Shown here in pieces: positions 34,105-42,842 of a stretch of DNA of 62,833 nt (the first letter of the stretch is position 1; every line of letters starts with the position of its first letter). The position numbers were made by a program, and so were the translations under genes. The DNA is taken from positions 1 through 62,833 of the forward strand of contig CAYWNA010000048.1 in assembly GCA_964459305.1 (NCBI GenBank), in the 5' to 3' direction. The notes beneath the pieces were generated by a model that did not search any database, was not told the DNA's origin, and was given only the letters and a program-made list of their open reading frames with translations. This DNA is from CAYWNA01 sp964459305. GTDB taxonomy: Bacteria > Planctomycetota > Planctomycetia > Pirellulales > Pirellulaceae.

Positions 34105-35000
34105 CGAGGTAGATCACTAACGCCTCCTCGCAATGCCGCGGCAAATGCGCGTTGTCGAAATCGTTGAAGCGGTGTAGATTTGCCGCCATCTTGTCGAGCT
34201 GTCGGGTCAACAGGTAGTGAGCTATCAGGTATTTAAACGCCATTCGGTTCCGCGGGTTCCTTTCCAGAAGTTGCCCGATCATCGTTTCCAGATCCAACTT
34301 CCCGGCAAAGTCACGAACCACCATCAACTCACGGCGAGAAGCGACCACGTCTACGCCGGACAGCGTCGGATCGGCGTCAAGCTGCCAGCAACAATCAACT
34401 GTCCACTGGCGGTGCAACATGCTGACTTCCAGCAACGCAAGGAACCGCCGCGCTGCTTCCGGCTCGCCCTTGATCACGTTTATGTAGACCAGGCGTTTCA
34501 AGGTGTACGGTCGCTCGCCGAACTGTTCCAGGGCCTCGTACGCCATGTGCTCCGACTCGTTGATTCGACCTAGCTCGAAACACCAGGACTACGCAAAGGC
34601 CCACGCACAGATGGACGGGGTGGCTGTATTGACCCAGCGACATCAAGATCAGGAGGGCCGGGATCAGAAAGGCCATCTCGCCACCCGCCCCCTCGATGGC
34701 CGCAATGAACTGGCGCGTCGCGAGACAGATCAACACGGCCAATAGCGTGACTACTAGCGCGCCGAGCCAACCGAAGACAAACAGAGGAGACAGGAAAGCG
34801 GATGCGTATTCGACCAAGCCTCCAGGCCGATTCAAGAAGCTGGAAAGAAAATAGGAGTCGAACAAGAAAACACTGGGTCCTGCTGGTGGAATAATTCCGG
34901 TCGAACGCGCAACAGCAGATAAGAATAGAAGACGGCCAACAAGCCGACGACGTGCACGACGAACAAAAGTCGTTGCCGCTGGCAATTTCGCCCAAGACTC
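34105..35000 (-). pseudogene. DUF6057-like multi-pass membrane/TPR protein, decayed copy 1
   Basis: Pieces in different frames line up as one gene read from ~35000 downward. The first is 'LLFVVHVVGLLAVFYSYLLL' and 'RPELFHQQDPVF', followed by a frameshift near 34885. Then come 'FLFDSYFLSSFLNRPGGLVE', helices 'LFVFGWLGALVVTLLAVLI' and 'MAFLIPALLILMSLGQYSHP', and a second break near 34585 with a probable loss of the central helices. The helical C-terminal part follows: 'EHMAYEALEQFGERPYTLKR', 'FKYLIAHYLLTRQLDKM', 'HRFNDFDNAHLPRHCEEAL'. The end is cut at the junction with the propeller fragment. A second broken relative lies at 41696-42741. Confidence 0.75.
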
Positions 35001-35173
35001 CGTATTTGGCCCTCTGTGACCGTACCCTGGCAAACCCGCCACTCAACGTCGCCAGCGCGAAGCACGCCACTGGTTCGGATGAATCGGTCGCTATCTGTCC
35101 CAGTATATCGAGGTCGTCTATGCTATCACGAATCACGGTCTGTTCAAGCCGCAGAAGAAGTCGGAGATACACA

Positions 35174-36856
35174 ATGAGACAGGGCTGGTGTTGGCATATC
35201 CTGATTGCATCAGCAATGACCACAATTCTCACAAGTGGTGGATTGTGTCAAGAGGCTGAATTGAGCAGTGAGCCGTATGTGAAGGCCGTTCGTTCTTTCG
35301 CCGACGCGGTTCTTCAGTATGGACGGGACACGTATGGCGAACAGAAGACCCCGCTGTTCGTCGACGGGCTGCACGCGAAGACGTTCGAGCCGGTCAGGTG
35401 GGAGTACCGCGGCCAGACGTGGGTGCTGTCGAACTTCGCCAGCCAGCAGCCGTTGCTTCGCACGCTGGACGGGCTGACGGCGATAACGGGCGAGACGAAG
35501 TATCGCGACGCCGCTGAGGAGGCGACTGGTTATGCGCTCAAGCACTGCCGCGCGCCGAACGGATTATTGTACTGGGGCGGACATCTTGCGTGGGATTTGC
35601 AGGAGGAACGCTCGGTTGGTCAATACAGCGGCGTTCACGAACTGAAATGTCACCAACCGTACTATCGCCTGATGTGGCGGGTGAATGCCGAGGCAACGCG
35701 CAAACTGACGGAAACGGTATGGGCGGCGCACATTCTCGACTGGTCCAGCTTGGACTACAACCGTCACGCTGGTACGGACAAGCGATGCACGCCGCAGTGG
35801 GACCACGCATTCGATGAAGACCTCGAAGTGCCGTTCCCAACGCGAGGCGGCAATCTGTCGTTCGTGAACGTAATGCCGCCCTTGATGCACAGCGGAACGA
35901 TGTTGGCTGTTCTGGGCGAGGATTCAAATGCACTGATGTGGACGCGTCGCCTAGTCCATCGATGGCGGCAAGGGCGGCATCCGCAGACGGGCCTTTGCGG
36001 GGGACAACTAAGCCATCGAAAGCACGACCGCGCGCAGGATGCGATTGGGCATGTCCACCCGAGTATCAACGAGGCGAAGATCGTGGCTTCGTACCACCAG
36101 GTGAGCCGCTACCACTACCTGCCTCTAGCCCAAATGCAGGCGGGAGAGGCGATGATCGCCGCGGGTGGCAACTGCACCGACGTGGGGCGCGAGTTCATTC
36201 GCTGGGCGTCGGACGATTTGAAAACGTACGCGCAACACACCTACGATCCGACGACGGGCCATTTCATCGCCGTGATGACCGACGGCACGCCGATCAAGTG
36301 GCAACAGTCGCGCACCGGTTATTATGTGCCGGAGTCATTCGCACCGCGCAAGCCCGACGGTGTTGTCCTGTGGGGCATCGCTATGGCCCACCGCCTCACC
36401 AGCGATCCGGCGCATTGGCAAATGCTGCGAAAGGGCGCTGCACAGATGGACCTGGGTGACATCGGGCAGCCAGACGGTCGCGAGCGAGCTTTGCGCTTTG
36501 ATACGGCGCACGATGAATGGCGAACGATCTACGCACTGATCGAGGTTCACCGGGCAATCGGCGATACTGCGGTGTTGCGCCTGGCCGCTCGAATCGCTGA
36601 TAACATTCTGGAGACGCGAGCCGAGTCCGGCCTGTTTCCACGCACCGGACGGTCGTACGCTCGAACCGGCGACGAGGCCCCGCTGGCTATCCTGCATCTG
36701 GCGGCAACGATCGACGGAAAGCGGGCATCTTTGCCGCCGGCCATGTTTGACAGCCGGTTCTTTCACTGCGAGTACCACGGCCAACTTGATGAGCATCAGC
36801 GAAAACGGGCGGACAAGCGAACTTACGATCACCTCGTGTTCTACGGCAAGTCGTGA
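35174..36856 (+). CDS. Secreted alpha/alpha-barrel protein, pectate-lyase/six-hairpin-like
   Basis: 560 residues. ATG 35174 follows ggagat by 6-7 nt and opens a signal peptide, MRQGWCWHILIASAMTTILT. The rest is a helical toroid-like sequence rich in Trp/Tyr/His: 'TWVLSNFASQQPLLRTLDGL', 'ALKHCRAPNGLLYWGGHLAW', 'ILDWSSLDYNRHAGTDKR', 'RTGYYVPESFAPRKPDGV'. Overall it resembles polysaccharide lyases and glycosidases of the six-hairpin type from planctomycetes. No catalytic residue can be assigned with confidence. It stands alone between two decayed or convergent segments, so the substrate is not indicated. Confidence 0.75.
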   Translation: MRQGWCWHILIASAMTTILTSGGLCQEAELSSEPYVKAVRSFADAVLQYGRDTYGEQKTPLFVDGLHAKTFEPVRWEYRGQTWVLSNFASQQPLLRTLDGLTAITGETKYRDAAEEATGYALKHCRAPNGLLYWGGHLAWDLQEERSVGQYSGVHELKCHQPYYRLMWRVNAEATRKLTETVWAAHILDWSSLDYNRHAGTDKRCTPQWDHAFDEDLEVPFPTRGGNLSFVNVMPPLMHSGTMLAVLGEDSNALMWTRRLVHRWRQGRHPQTGLCGGQLSHRKHDRAQDAIGHVHPSINEAKIVASYHQVSRYHYLPLAQMQAGEAMIAAGGNCTDVGREFIRWASDDLKTYAQHTYDPTTGHFIAVMTDGTPIKWQQSRTGYYVPESFAPRKPDGVVLWGIAMAHRLTSDPAHWQMLRKGAAQMDLGDIGQPDGRERALRFDTAHDEWRTIYALIEVHRAIGDTAVLRLAARIADNILETRAESGLFPRTGRSYARTGDEAPLAILHLAATIDGKRASLPPAMFDSRFFHCEYHGQLDEHQRKRADKRTYDHLVFYGKS

Positions 36857-36957
36857 CTAAGCAGTGCTTAGAAACAAATGCGCGGTTAGCAGGCTTAGCT
36901 TCAGGAAAATGCAGCCGTTTCCATGAGTTCAATCGTGCAAATATTTGTCAAGTCCGC

Positions 36958-37923
36958 TTAGCGAGAAATCGCTTCGATCGCTCTTTGGTAGTTGGTGAGC
37001 CGTCTCTTGGGCTCGCGCGCGAGCGAACCACAATAGTGGACAAGGGCGATCAACTGGTCTTCGTCGAGGTTCACGCTGGCCGGCATCGGAGATCCCGGCA
37101 TGCCTAGCAAGATGCGCACACAGATCGATTCAGGTTCGTTGCCACCCTTGAGGCGATCGTAAACGAGGTTCCGCGGTCGAATTGGATTCCCCTGGTCATC
37201 AACCAAGTAAATGTTCCCGTCGCCTTTCCCCTCTGGGCCATGGCATTTCTGACAACCCTGCCGCAAGAAAGTCTCTTTGCCTTTGGCGATCGCAGCGACC
37301 GCCGCGTGGCCACAATCCGGCAGATCCACGACAGGTCCAGGCGTCAACTGCTTGTCGAGTATTTCTTCAACTTCCTCTTCGTCCATGTCTTCTGCATCCA
37401 ATTCCTCCTGAAAAAACCGAAGTATGTGTTGCCCGGCACTGTCGCGACGCATCTGCAAGACTTCGCCTACCAGCTTGGTCACATCTCGATCGTTCAGATG
37501 CTCATGGTTCGGCATGGACGAACCCGGCATGCCACGCGCGATCACTGATTCGAGATCCTCGGCGGTGGGAACCAGATTGATCGTTTTCACCAGACGGTGT
37601 CCGCCGGCGCGGAGATTACGCGGTTTTGGGTGCAAATGCCGTGCGGCCATGCCTGTGCCATCGCCGGTGTTCCCATGGCACGCGGCGCAGTGCACTGCAT
37701 AGAGTTCTTTTCCCGACTGCGAATCACTTTCACGCTCGACTCGGCGGCGTTCCTGCGTCTGCGGTCCCTCCGCATCCGCCATAGCTTCTTCCGGCGCTGA
37801 CGAGTGGCTTTCACAACCCAGGGAACACAAGAGTGCGAAGGTGGCGCAAACCAGAGCCATCGCATCATAGGGCAGACGGCCATCTCCACGGTTCACATGC
37901 GTTAGGTATCGGTGTTTGTTCAT
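36958..37923 (-). CDS. Diheme cytochrome c lipoprotein
   Basis: About 321 residues. A lipobox at 'FALLCSLGC' (Cys37) predicts a lipid anchor. Two class I cytochrome c domains follow. Heme 1 is CAACH (Cys79, Cys82, His83) with a likely distal Met in 'ARGMPGSSMPNHEHL'. Heme 2 is CQKCH (Cys224, Cys227, His228) with 'LLGMPGSPMPASVNL'. The linker contains a very acidic segment, 'ELDAEDMDEEEVEEIL'. The start at 37923 has a weak ribosome-binding site; ATG 37860 is an alternative that still contains the lipobox. It is the last gene in a minus-strand run behind an FG-GAP cytochrome and a CRTAC1-like protein. Confidence 0.9.
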   Translation of the reverse strand: MNKHRYLTHVNRGDGRLPYDAMALVCATFALLCSLGCESHSSAPEEAMADAEGPQTQERRRVERESDSQSGKELYAVHCAACHGNTGDGTGMAARHLHPKPRNLRAGGHRLVKTINLVPTAEDLESVIARGMPGSSMPNHEHLNDRDVTKLVGEVLQMRRDSAGQHILRFFQEELDAEDMDEEEVEEILDKQLTPGPVVDLPDCGHAAVAAIAKGKETFLRQGCQKCHGPEGKGDGNIYLVDDQGNPIRPRNLVYDRLKGGNEPESICVRILLGMPGSPMPASVNLDEDQLIALVHYCGSLAREPKRRLTNYQRAIEAISR

Positions 37924-37985
37924 GCGTTCGGTCTTCGAATGCACCGCGGCAAACGGCCGCTGGTGAGTGTTGTCGCATGTGCTCG

Positions 37986-39569
37986 CTATTCTTGCTCCGA
38001 TGCGGTATCGGTTGCGTCGCCCCGTGTGCCCCACCATAGATCGACCCAAGTCTGGTGGGGGAAATCGCTGTCGTCGACACCGCCCACTGCCAGATCGGCC
38101 CTGCCGTCCCGGTTGAAGTCCCCCACCTCCAGGCACATGTGTCCGCGATCCGACCGTTCGAGGCAGCGGCGGATGAAGCGTCCCGGGCCAACCTGCTCCA
38201 GCCAAATCAGCGACTCGTATTCTCGATGGGCCCTCCCGCGCAGAATCCGGTCGGGGAGGAAAGCGCATGCGACGATATCCAAATCTTCGTCTTCGTCCAT
38301 ATCGACAGCCAAGGCACGCATGACTCCCGGCAGGTTGGTCAGCACATGTTGCTGGAAAGGAAACGTCCCCTGGTTTTCCAGCCAATGGATCGCGTGGTAA
38401 GGCTTGACCGAAAAGCTGTCCAGCGTGTCGCCGTTTGTGTAAACGACGTCCGAATCGCCGTCTCCGTCAAAATCCACAATCTGAATTCCGCTCGACCCAA
38501 AGGAAGGACCCTCGGCTGCAAAAATCAGTTTTTTCTCGAACGACCCGTCGCCACGATTCACGAAGCCCACAATCATCTCGAATTCCTGGCTGATCAAGGC
38601 AACGAAATCCGGGTGACCATCTTGGTCCAGGTCGACCACCGGTGTGTGGATCGTCCCATGCCGATCGTCCAGGACGTGCACACGGAACTGCGGGGTGGGT
38701 TCCTCAGTCCTAAGCTGTTCCAACATCAACAGGCGTCCCGTGGTTCGCCATCCGAATTCCGCAACGACTAGATCCAGATCGTCGTCTTGGTCGAAATCGG
38801 CTGGTTGGACATCTGCAACGCGCCCAAGACCCGCCAGAAGTACAGAGGTCGATCCGTCGTTCTCCGTGCCACCGCGCAACCACACCACCCGTCCTCGGTC
38901 ATGGTCTTCAGGCGCAAAACTTCCCAAATCTGCCACCACAAGGTCCTCCAAACCATCGCCGTCCAGATCACATGGTTCGACGTGGTCCGGATGGGGCACT
39001 GCCGCCAGCAAGTGAGGTTCAAGGTTCGAACCGTCAAGAGCGAGCCCACGCACCTCCCCAGCGTTCATATCGCAAAAGACCAACTGAGGCTTGTCGTCGC
39101 CACGCGAGGGAATCCAACGCAGGTGCGAGACGGCCGGAAGAATGGGACTGCTGTGGGGAAAAGGGATTTCTGTCCGCTCGAAGCAAATACCGGCTCCTTC
39201 GATGGCCTCGTCGGGGATCGTGAGGACAAGCTCTTCTGGAGCTCGTGCCTGATAGTACCTGATCACCTCGTTCATCGGTGGTACGTCGAGATCGGTCCGT
39301 CCGGATTCGATGTAGAATCGAAACCCCAGTTCGACTTCGTCGCCCCAGGCGTGTCGCGGAAACGAACTCGGCGACGGGACGGCGTGGCAGTCACCGCAAA
39401 ACGCCGCTACCTTGGATTCGATGTCAGCAAACGCAGCAGTGGCGTTCCCCTTTCGAACGGATGACGTCATGTCTGGTGGGCCACAACCTGCAACGCCACG
39501 CAAACACAAAACGAGGCACAGCCACTTGACCGCTGTCAAGGTTGTCACGCTTGGACGTTCGGCAATCAT
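37986..39569 (-). CDS. Lipoprotein with a CxxCH heme motif and FG-GAP/VCBS repeats
   Basis: About 527 residues. The N-terminal 'WLCLVLCLRGVAGC' is a lipobox (Cys29). A single heme-attachment motif, CGDCH (Cys58-His62), follows in 'VAAFCGDCHAVPSPSSFP', so a short cytochrome-like part precedes the repeats. From ~190 on there are about seven FG-GAP/VCBS units with calcium-binding Asp clusters: 'PCDLDGDGLEDLVVADL', 'DFDQDDDLDLVVAEFG', 'DLDQDGHPDFVALI', 'DFDGDGDSDVVYTNGD', 'DMDEDEDLDIVACAF', 'DFNRDGRADLAVGG'. Such beta-propellers are extracellular. A GTG at 39605 is an alternative start. It sits 62 nt ahead of the diheme cytochrome. Confidence 0.9.
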   Translation of the reverse strand: MIAERPSVTTLTAVKWLCLVLCLRGVAGCGPPDMTSSVRKGNATAAFADIESKVAAFCGDCHAVPSPSSFPRHAWGDEVELGFRFYIESGRTDLDVPPMNEVIRYYQARAPEELVLTIPDEAIEGAGICFERTEIPFPHSSPILPAVSHLRWIPSRGDDKPQLVFCDMNAGEVRGLALDGSNLEPHLLAAVPHPDHVEPCDLDGDGLEDLVVADLGSFAPEDHDRGRVVWLRGGTENDGSTSVLLAGLGRVADVQPADFDQDDDLDLVVAEFGWRTTGRLLMLEQLRTEEPTPQFRVHVLDDRHGTIHTPVVDLDQDGHPDFVALISQEFEMIVGFVNRGDGSFEKKLIFAAEGPSFGSSGIQIVDFDGDGDSDVVYTNGDTLDSFSVKPYHAIHWLENQGTFPFQQHVLTNLPGVMRALAVDMDEDEDLDIVACAFLPDRILRGRAHREYESLIWLEQVGPGRFIRRCLERSDRGHMCLEVGDFNRDGRADLAVGGVDDSDFPHQTWVDLWWGTRGDATDTASEQE

Positions 39570-39640
39570 CGCCAAACTCACCGTCCATGAATCGGCTTTC
39601 ACCAACGATTCCGCCTCATCAAATGGTTTGTCGAAAACGA

Positions 39641-39671
39641 CTCGTTTAACCGCAAGTCGGAGGCGTGCGCG
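39641..39671. repeat. Dispersed repeat, family B copy 2 (single arm)
   Basis: This 31-nt sequence, ctcgtttaaccgcaag... ending ggcgtgcgcg, matches the left arm of the perfect inverted repeat at 4921-4950 with one substitution. The complementary arm is missing here. It lies in the gap between the CRTAC1-like gene and the FG-GAP cytochrome gene. Confidence 0.75.
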
Positions 39672-39713
39672 CCCCCAGTACCCTCGACCGTGGCTGTGCC
39701 CGGACGAAAGGAA

Positions 39714-41378
39714 TCACGTCGTCGAGCCTTCCGTAATGACGATCCGTTGGTCCACAGCGATGTCCTCAATGACATCGGTCCCGCCTCCAATCCAGCGGAC
39801 TTCGATCCGGTCAATGCGTTCGCTTCGCCCCACTCCGAAATGATTGTACAACTGGACGTTGTCTTGCGGGTGACCGTTGGCGATAAAAATGTCCCGGTCG
39901 TCGTCGTTGTCGAAGTCCGCGAAGCCGGTGCCCCAGTTGACGTAAGGGTACGTTTTCGTGCCCGCGGCCGTGGCCCGCGTAACGTCTTCGAAAAGGCTGA
40001 TTCCGGTGTTCCGGTAGAGCGCGGGGAACTCCGTTGCATAGGCGGTCTGGGACAGGTCAAGCCAACCATCATCGTCGAAGTCAGCACAATCCATGCCCAT
40101 ACTGCCCAGTTCCTTACCGTCGACGCTGTAAGCGATTCCCGCCATCAGGCCGACTTCACGGAACCTGGCCGCCCCGTCGTTTTCGAACAGATAATTGCCG
40201 CGCACGTCGTTCAATACGGCAATATCCGTATCGCCATCGTTGTCATAGTCAAGGCAGACAATGCCCATGCCTGTGCCGGCATGCTGGGAGATGCCTGCTT
40301 CGTCGCTGATGTCGGTAAAGGAACCGTCACCGTTGTTGCGAAAAAGAACGTCAGGCTCCGGCTCGTACTCTTTGGGACCGGCATATTGAGGGAAACCGTT
40401 CACGAACACCTCCACGTGATTCTCGTAGGCGAAACGCACGTAGTTGGCGCAGTACAGGTCAAGATCGCCGTCGGTATCCAGGAAACAGGCTCCCGCTCCC
40501 ACCTTGCTGCCGCAGGCCACACCAGCTTCACTCGATTTCAATGTTGCGAATCGTTCGCGGGAGCGTGCAGCCTTGTCATCCTGGCCCAAACGGGCGTATG
40601 CTATCGCGAGGGAATAATATGAAGTAATCCACTCGGGATTGATACGCACGGCCTCCTCGTGGCTCCGAATTGCATCCGCGTAGTCTCCTAGCTGCAGGCA
40701 GGCCTGCCCGAGCCAGTATTGGTTCTCGCAAACGCCCGGGAACCGCCGCACGCACTCGCGGGCGACCGCCAACGCTTCCTCCGTTTCTCCCTGCCGAAGA
40801 AGGGTTTCTATGAATTGGCGATAGGCCTGTTCCAACTCAGGATTCAATTCGATCGCTTTCCGCAAAGACGCACTCGCCCGATCGTCCTCTCCAAGGTCAC
40901 CTAGGATGGCACCGATTCCCAGGTGCGCGGACGAAAACTGATCATCCCTAGCGAGAGCTTCCTGCCAGCATTTCAGAGCCTCTCTGTTCTGGCCAAGTTG
41001 CAGATGGACAAACGCCATCTCGGCGTGCGTTTCGGGCCGGTTCGGCAGGGATTCCAACAGAAGTCTACCGACGGCCAACATCTCCTCTTTGACCTCCTCC
41101 GCACTCTGGGGCAAATCCAATGACACGGGCAACACTGCAGCTGCGTCCACGGGGGGCTCGCCCAGCGATATCGAGCCCGTGCCGCTCTCGGATGTACTTT
41201 GAGGGCCCGAGCGTCCCCCGGTGCCGAACTGGACATAGCACAGCACAAAAACACCAAGGGTCAGCACGACGGCCAGCGCAAACAGCCGCACCCGTCGAGG
41301 TGGGGCTTTTTTTGGTTGGCCGTGTTCACTGCCCGAATAGCGAATTCGTGCTTGTTCGGACGCTCGTTTTCGCGTCAT
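39714..41378 (-). CDS. CRTAC1-like TPR + FG-GAP protein with internally deleted ASPIC/UnbV domain
   Basis: About 554 residues. ATG 41378 follows ggggacagg. One signal-anchor helix (~30-50, 'FALAVVLTLGVFVLCYVQ') is followed by four or five TPRs ('ALKCWQEALARDDQFSSAHL', 'DYADAIRSHEEAVRINPEWI') and then FG-GAP units ('FLDTDGDLDLYCANYV', 'CLDYDNDGDTDIAVLND', 'DFDDDGWLDLSQTAY', 'DFDNDDDRDIFIANGHPQDN'). The C-terminus is the end of an ASPIC/UnbV domain ('ERIDRIEVRWIGGGTDVIED'). Between 'NVQLYN' and 'HFGVGRSERI' the ~100-150 residues normally found are missing, in frame. Function of the family is unknown; it is surface-exposed. Confidence 0.87.
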   Translation of the reverse strand: MTRKRASEQARIRYSGSEHGQPKKAPPRRVRLFALAVVLTLGVFVLCYVQFGTGGRSGPQSTSESGTGSISLGEPPVDAAAVLPVSLDLPQSAEEVKEEMLAVGRLLLESLPNRPETHAEMAFVHLQLGQNREALKCWQEALARDDQFSSAHLGIGAILGDLGEDDRASASLRKAIELNPELEQAYRQFIETLLRQGETEEALAVARECVRRFPGVCENQYWLGQACLQLGDYADAIRSHEEAVRINPEWITSYYSLAIAYARLGQDDKAARSRERFATLKSSEAGVACGSKVGAGACFLDTDGDLDLYCANYVRFAYENHVEVFVNGFPQYAGPKEYEPEPDVLFRNNGDGSFTDISDEAGISQHAGTGMGIVCLDYDNDGDTDIAVLNDVRGNYLFENDGAARFREVGLMAGIAYSVDGKELGSMGMDCADFDDDGWLDLSQTAYATEFPALYRNTGISLFEDVTRATAAGTKTYPYVNWGTGFADFDNDDDRDIFIANGHPQDNVQLYNHFGVGRSERIDRIEVRWIGGGTDVIEDIAVDQRIVITEGSTT

Positions 41379-41695
41379 TCCTGTCCCCCAACACCCGTGA
41401 CAGACGCAAGGATCAGGGCAAGCGGACGACTGTGAAGCGGACGAGCCCATTTTCGCTGCGCTGAACCTTCGTGAAAACGGGGGAAGTCTCCGGTTCTCAG
41501 TGCGCGGTTTCTGTCCGGTTGCCCGAGACCTTCTCTTTGCCCATATTCGGAAAGAACCGAGGTTCCGGCAACCCCAACCACGACGGAGGCATGGGGCCGC
41601 TGGGAGACTGGCTACCCTCAAGTGAGGGGAGTGCAGGCGGCGGATGCCGGAATCTCGACGTTTGAAAGCCCAGCGTTTTCGCGAGTCGATGCCCC
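41379..41695. other. Intergenic gap upstream of the CRTAC1-like gene
   Basis: About 317 nt between the CRTAC1-like gene (minus) and the decayed DUF6057 copy (plus). It should hold the promoter of the cytochrome/FG-GAP run. No gene or RNA was recognised. Confidence 0.35.
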
Positions 41696-42741
41696 ATGGA
41701 GATCACGACAGTGGCTTGGCTGATCTGCCTTGCTTTGGACAAGCTGATCCGACGAATGGTTGATACCACGTGGTGGGCCCTGAGTCTCCTGCCAGCGTGT
41801 GCGGTCCTGATCCTCTATCAAACGTATCACAGTCCTTTGGCGCCTCTGTTGGCCTTGTCGCTCTGCCTGGGGCTTGTTGTTGGTTTTACGAAGATACCAA
41901 TCCACAGCAAAGCCATCACACGGTCCGTCCTGTTTGCTGTTTTGTGTTTCGGCCTTTACTATCTGGCTGGCGCCGTTAGTCTGCTTTTCGGGATTCTCGT
42001 TGGAATATGGTGCGCGTGCGCCAAGCGTCGAATGATCCTGGGCGGCGGCATGACTGTGGTCGGCGCCATCGTGCCCTGGTTGGTTGGCACGAAACTGTTT
42101 CCCATGACGATCGGCGAGGCCTATTCATTGGCATGGCCGTTTGGGCCGGTTGCGCGTCGGATTTGGATATTCTGCCGCTGAGCGTCTTGCGCGCCCTGTT
42201 TCTATTTCCGATGAGTATCTGATGGCCTTTTATCTTCTGGTCAGGCGGCCGGACAAAATCGTGGAGAATCTCCATAGGTTGGATGATTTCGGGTACCTCA
42301 AGATCCCCCGTCACTACGATGATGCTCGAAGTCTGGCCATTGAAACTCTTGCCGGGCACTGCCCGTCAAATGGAATTGGCAAAGGCGCGGATGCGACAAG
42401 CCTGCGCGAGACTCTCGCCATTGGATCGAGAACTCTTCGCCGACCTAAGTCTGGAGGCGATGCAACAAGAGTCATTCGTCGCAATGGGGAACGCCCATCT
42501 GGACGCCGGGCGGCCCGATCTTGCCCTCAAAATGTTTGAAACGCACATCCTGCGACGTCCCTGGGAGGAATCTGGATACATAGGGGCTGCCGTATCGCAA
42601 AAGCGACAGGGCAAGCACGAGGCGGCCCTAGACTCCCAGAAACGGGCCCGCGACATCGCGCCGGGCGACGCACGAGTCCAAGATCTCCAGCATCGCTGGT
42701 CTCAACAGCGAGAGCTCAACGACAACGGTGAAGAGGATTGA
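41696..42741 (+). pseudogene. DUF6057-like membrane/TPR protein, decayed copy 2
   Basis: The first frame (to ~42180) encodes membrane helices 'WALSLLPACAVLILYQTYHS', 'LALSLCLGLVVGF', 'VLFAVLCFGLYYLAGAVSLL' and 'MTVVGAIVPWLVGTKLFPM', the centre of a DUF6057-type protein. A deletion then removes the middle. At ~42215 another frame gives 'YLMAFYLLVRRPDKIVENLH' and 'LDDFGYLKIPRHYDDA', the counterpart of the C-terminal part in copy 1. A further frame change near 42340 leads to a TPR-like tail, 'LALKMFETHILRRPWEES', to 42741. The N-terminus (first helices) is missing. It cannot make a functional family member as read. Confidence 0.75.
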
Positions 42742-42842
42742 TACTATCAGTTCTGCGCAGTATTCCCCAATGACGCGTTCGTTTCAGGACCGACGGAGCC
42801 GGAGATTCGTCCTGCGCCGGAGAGCTGCACGATTGCGTACTC

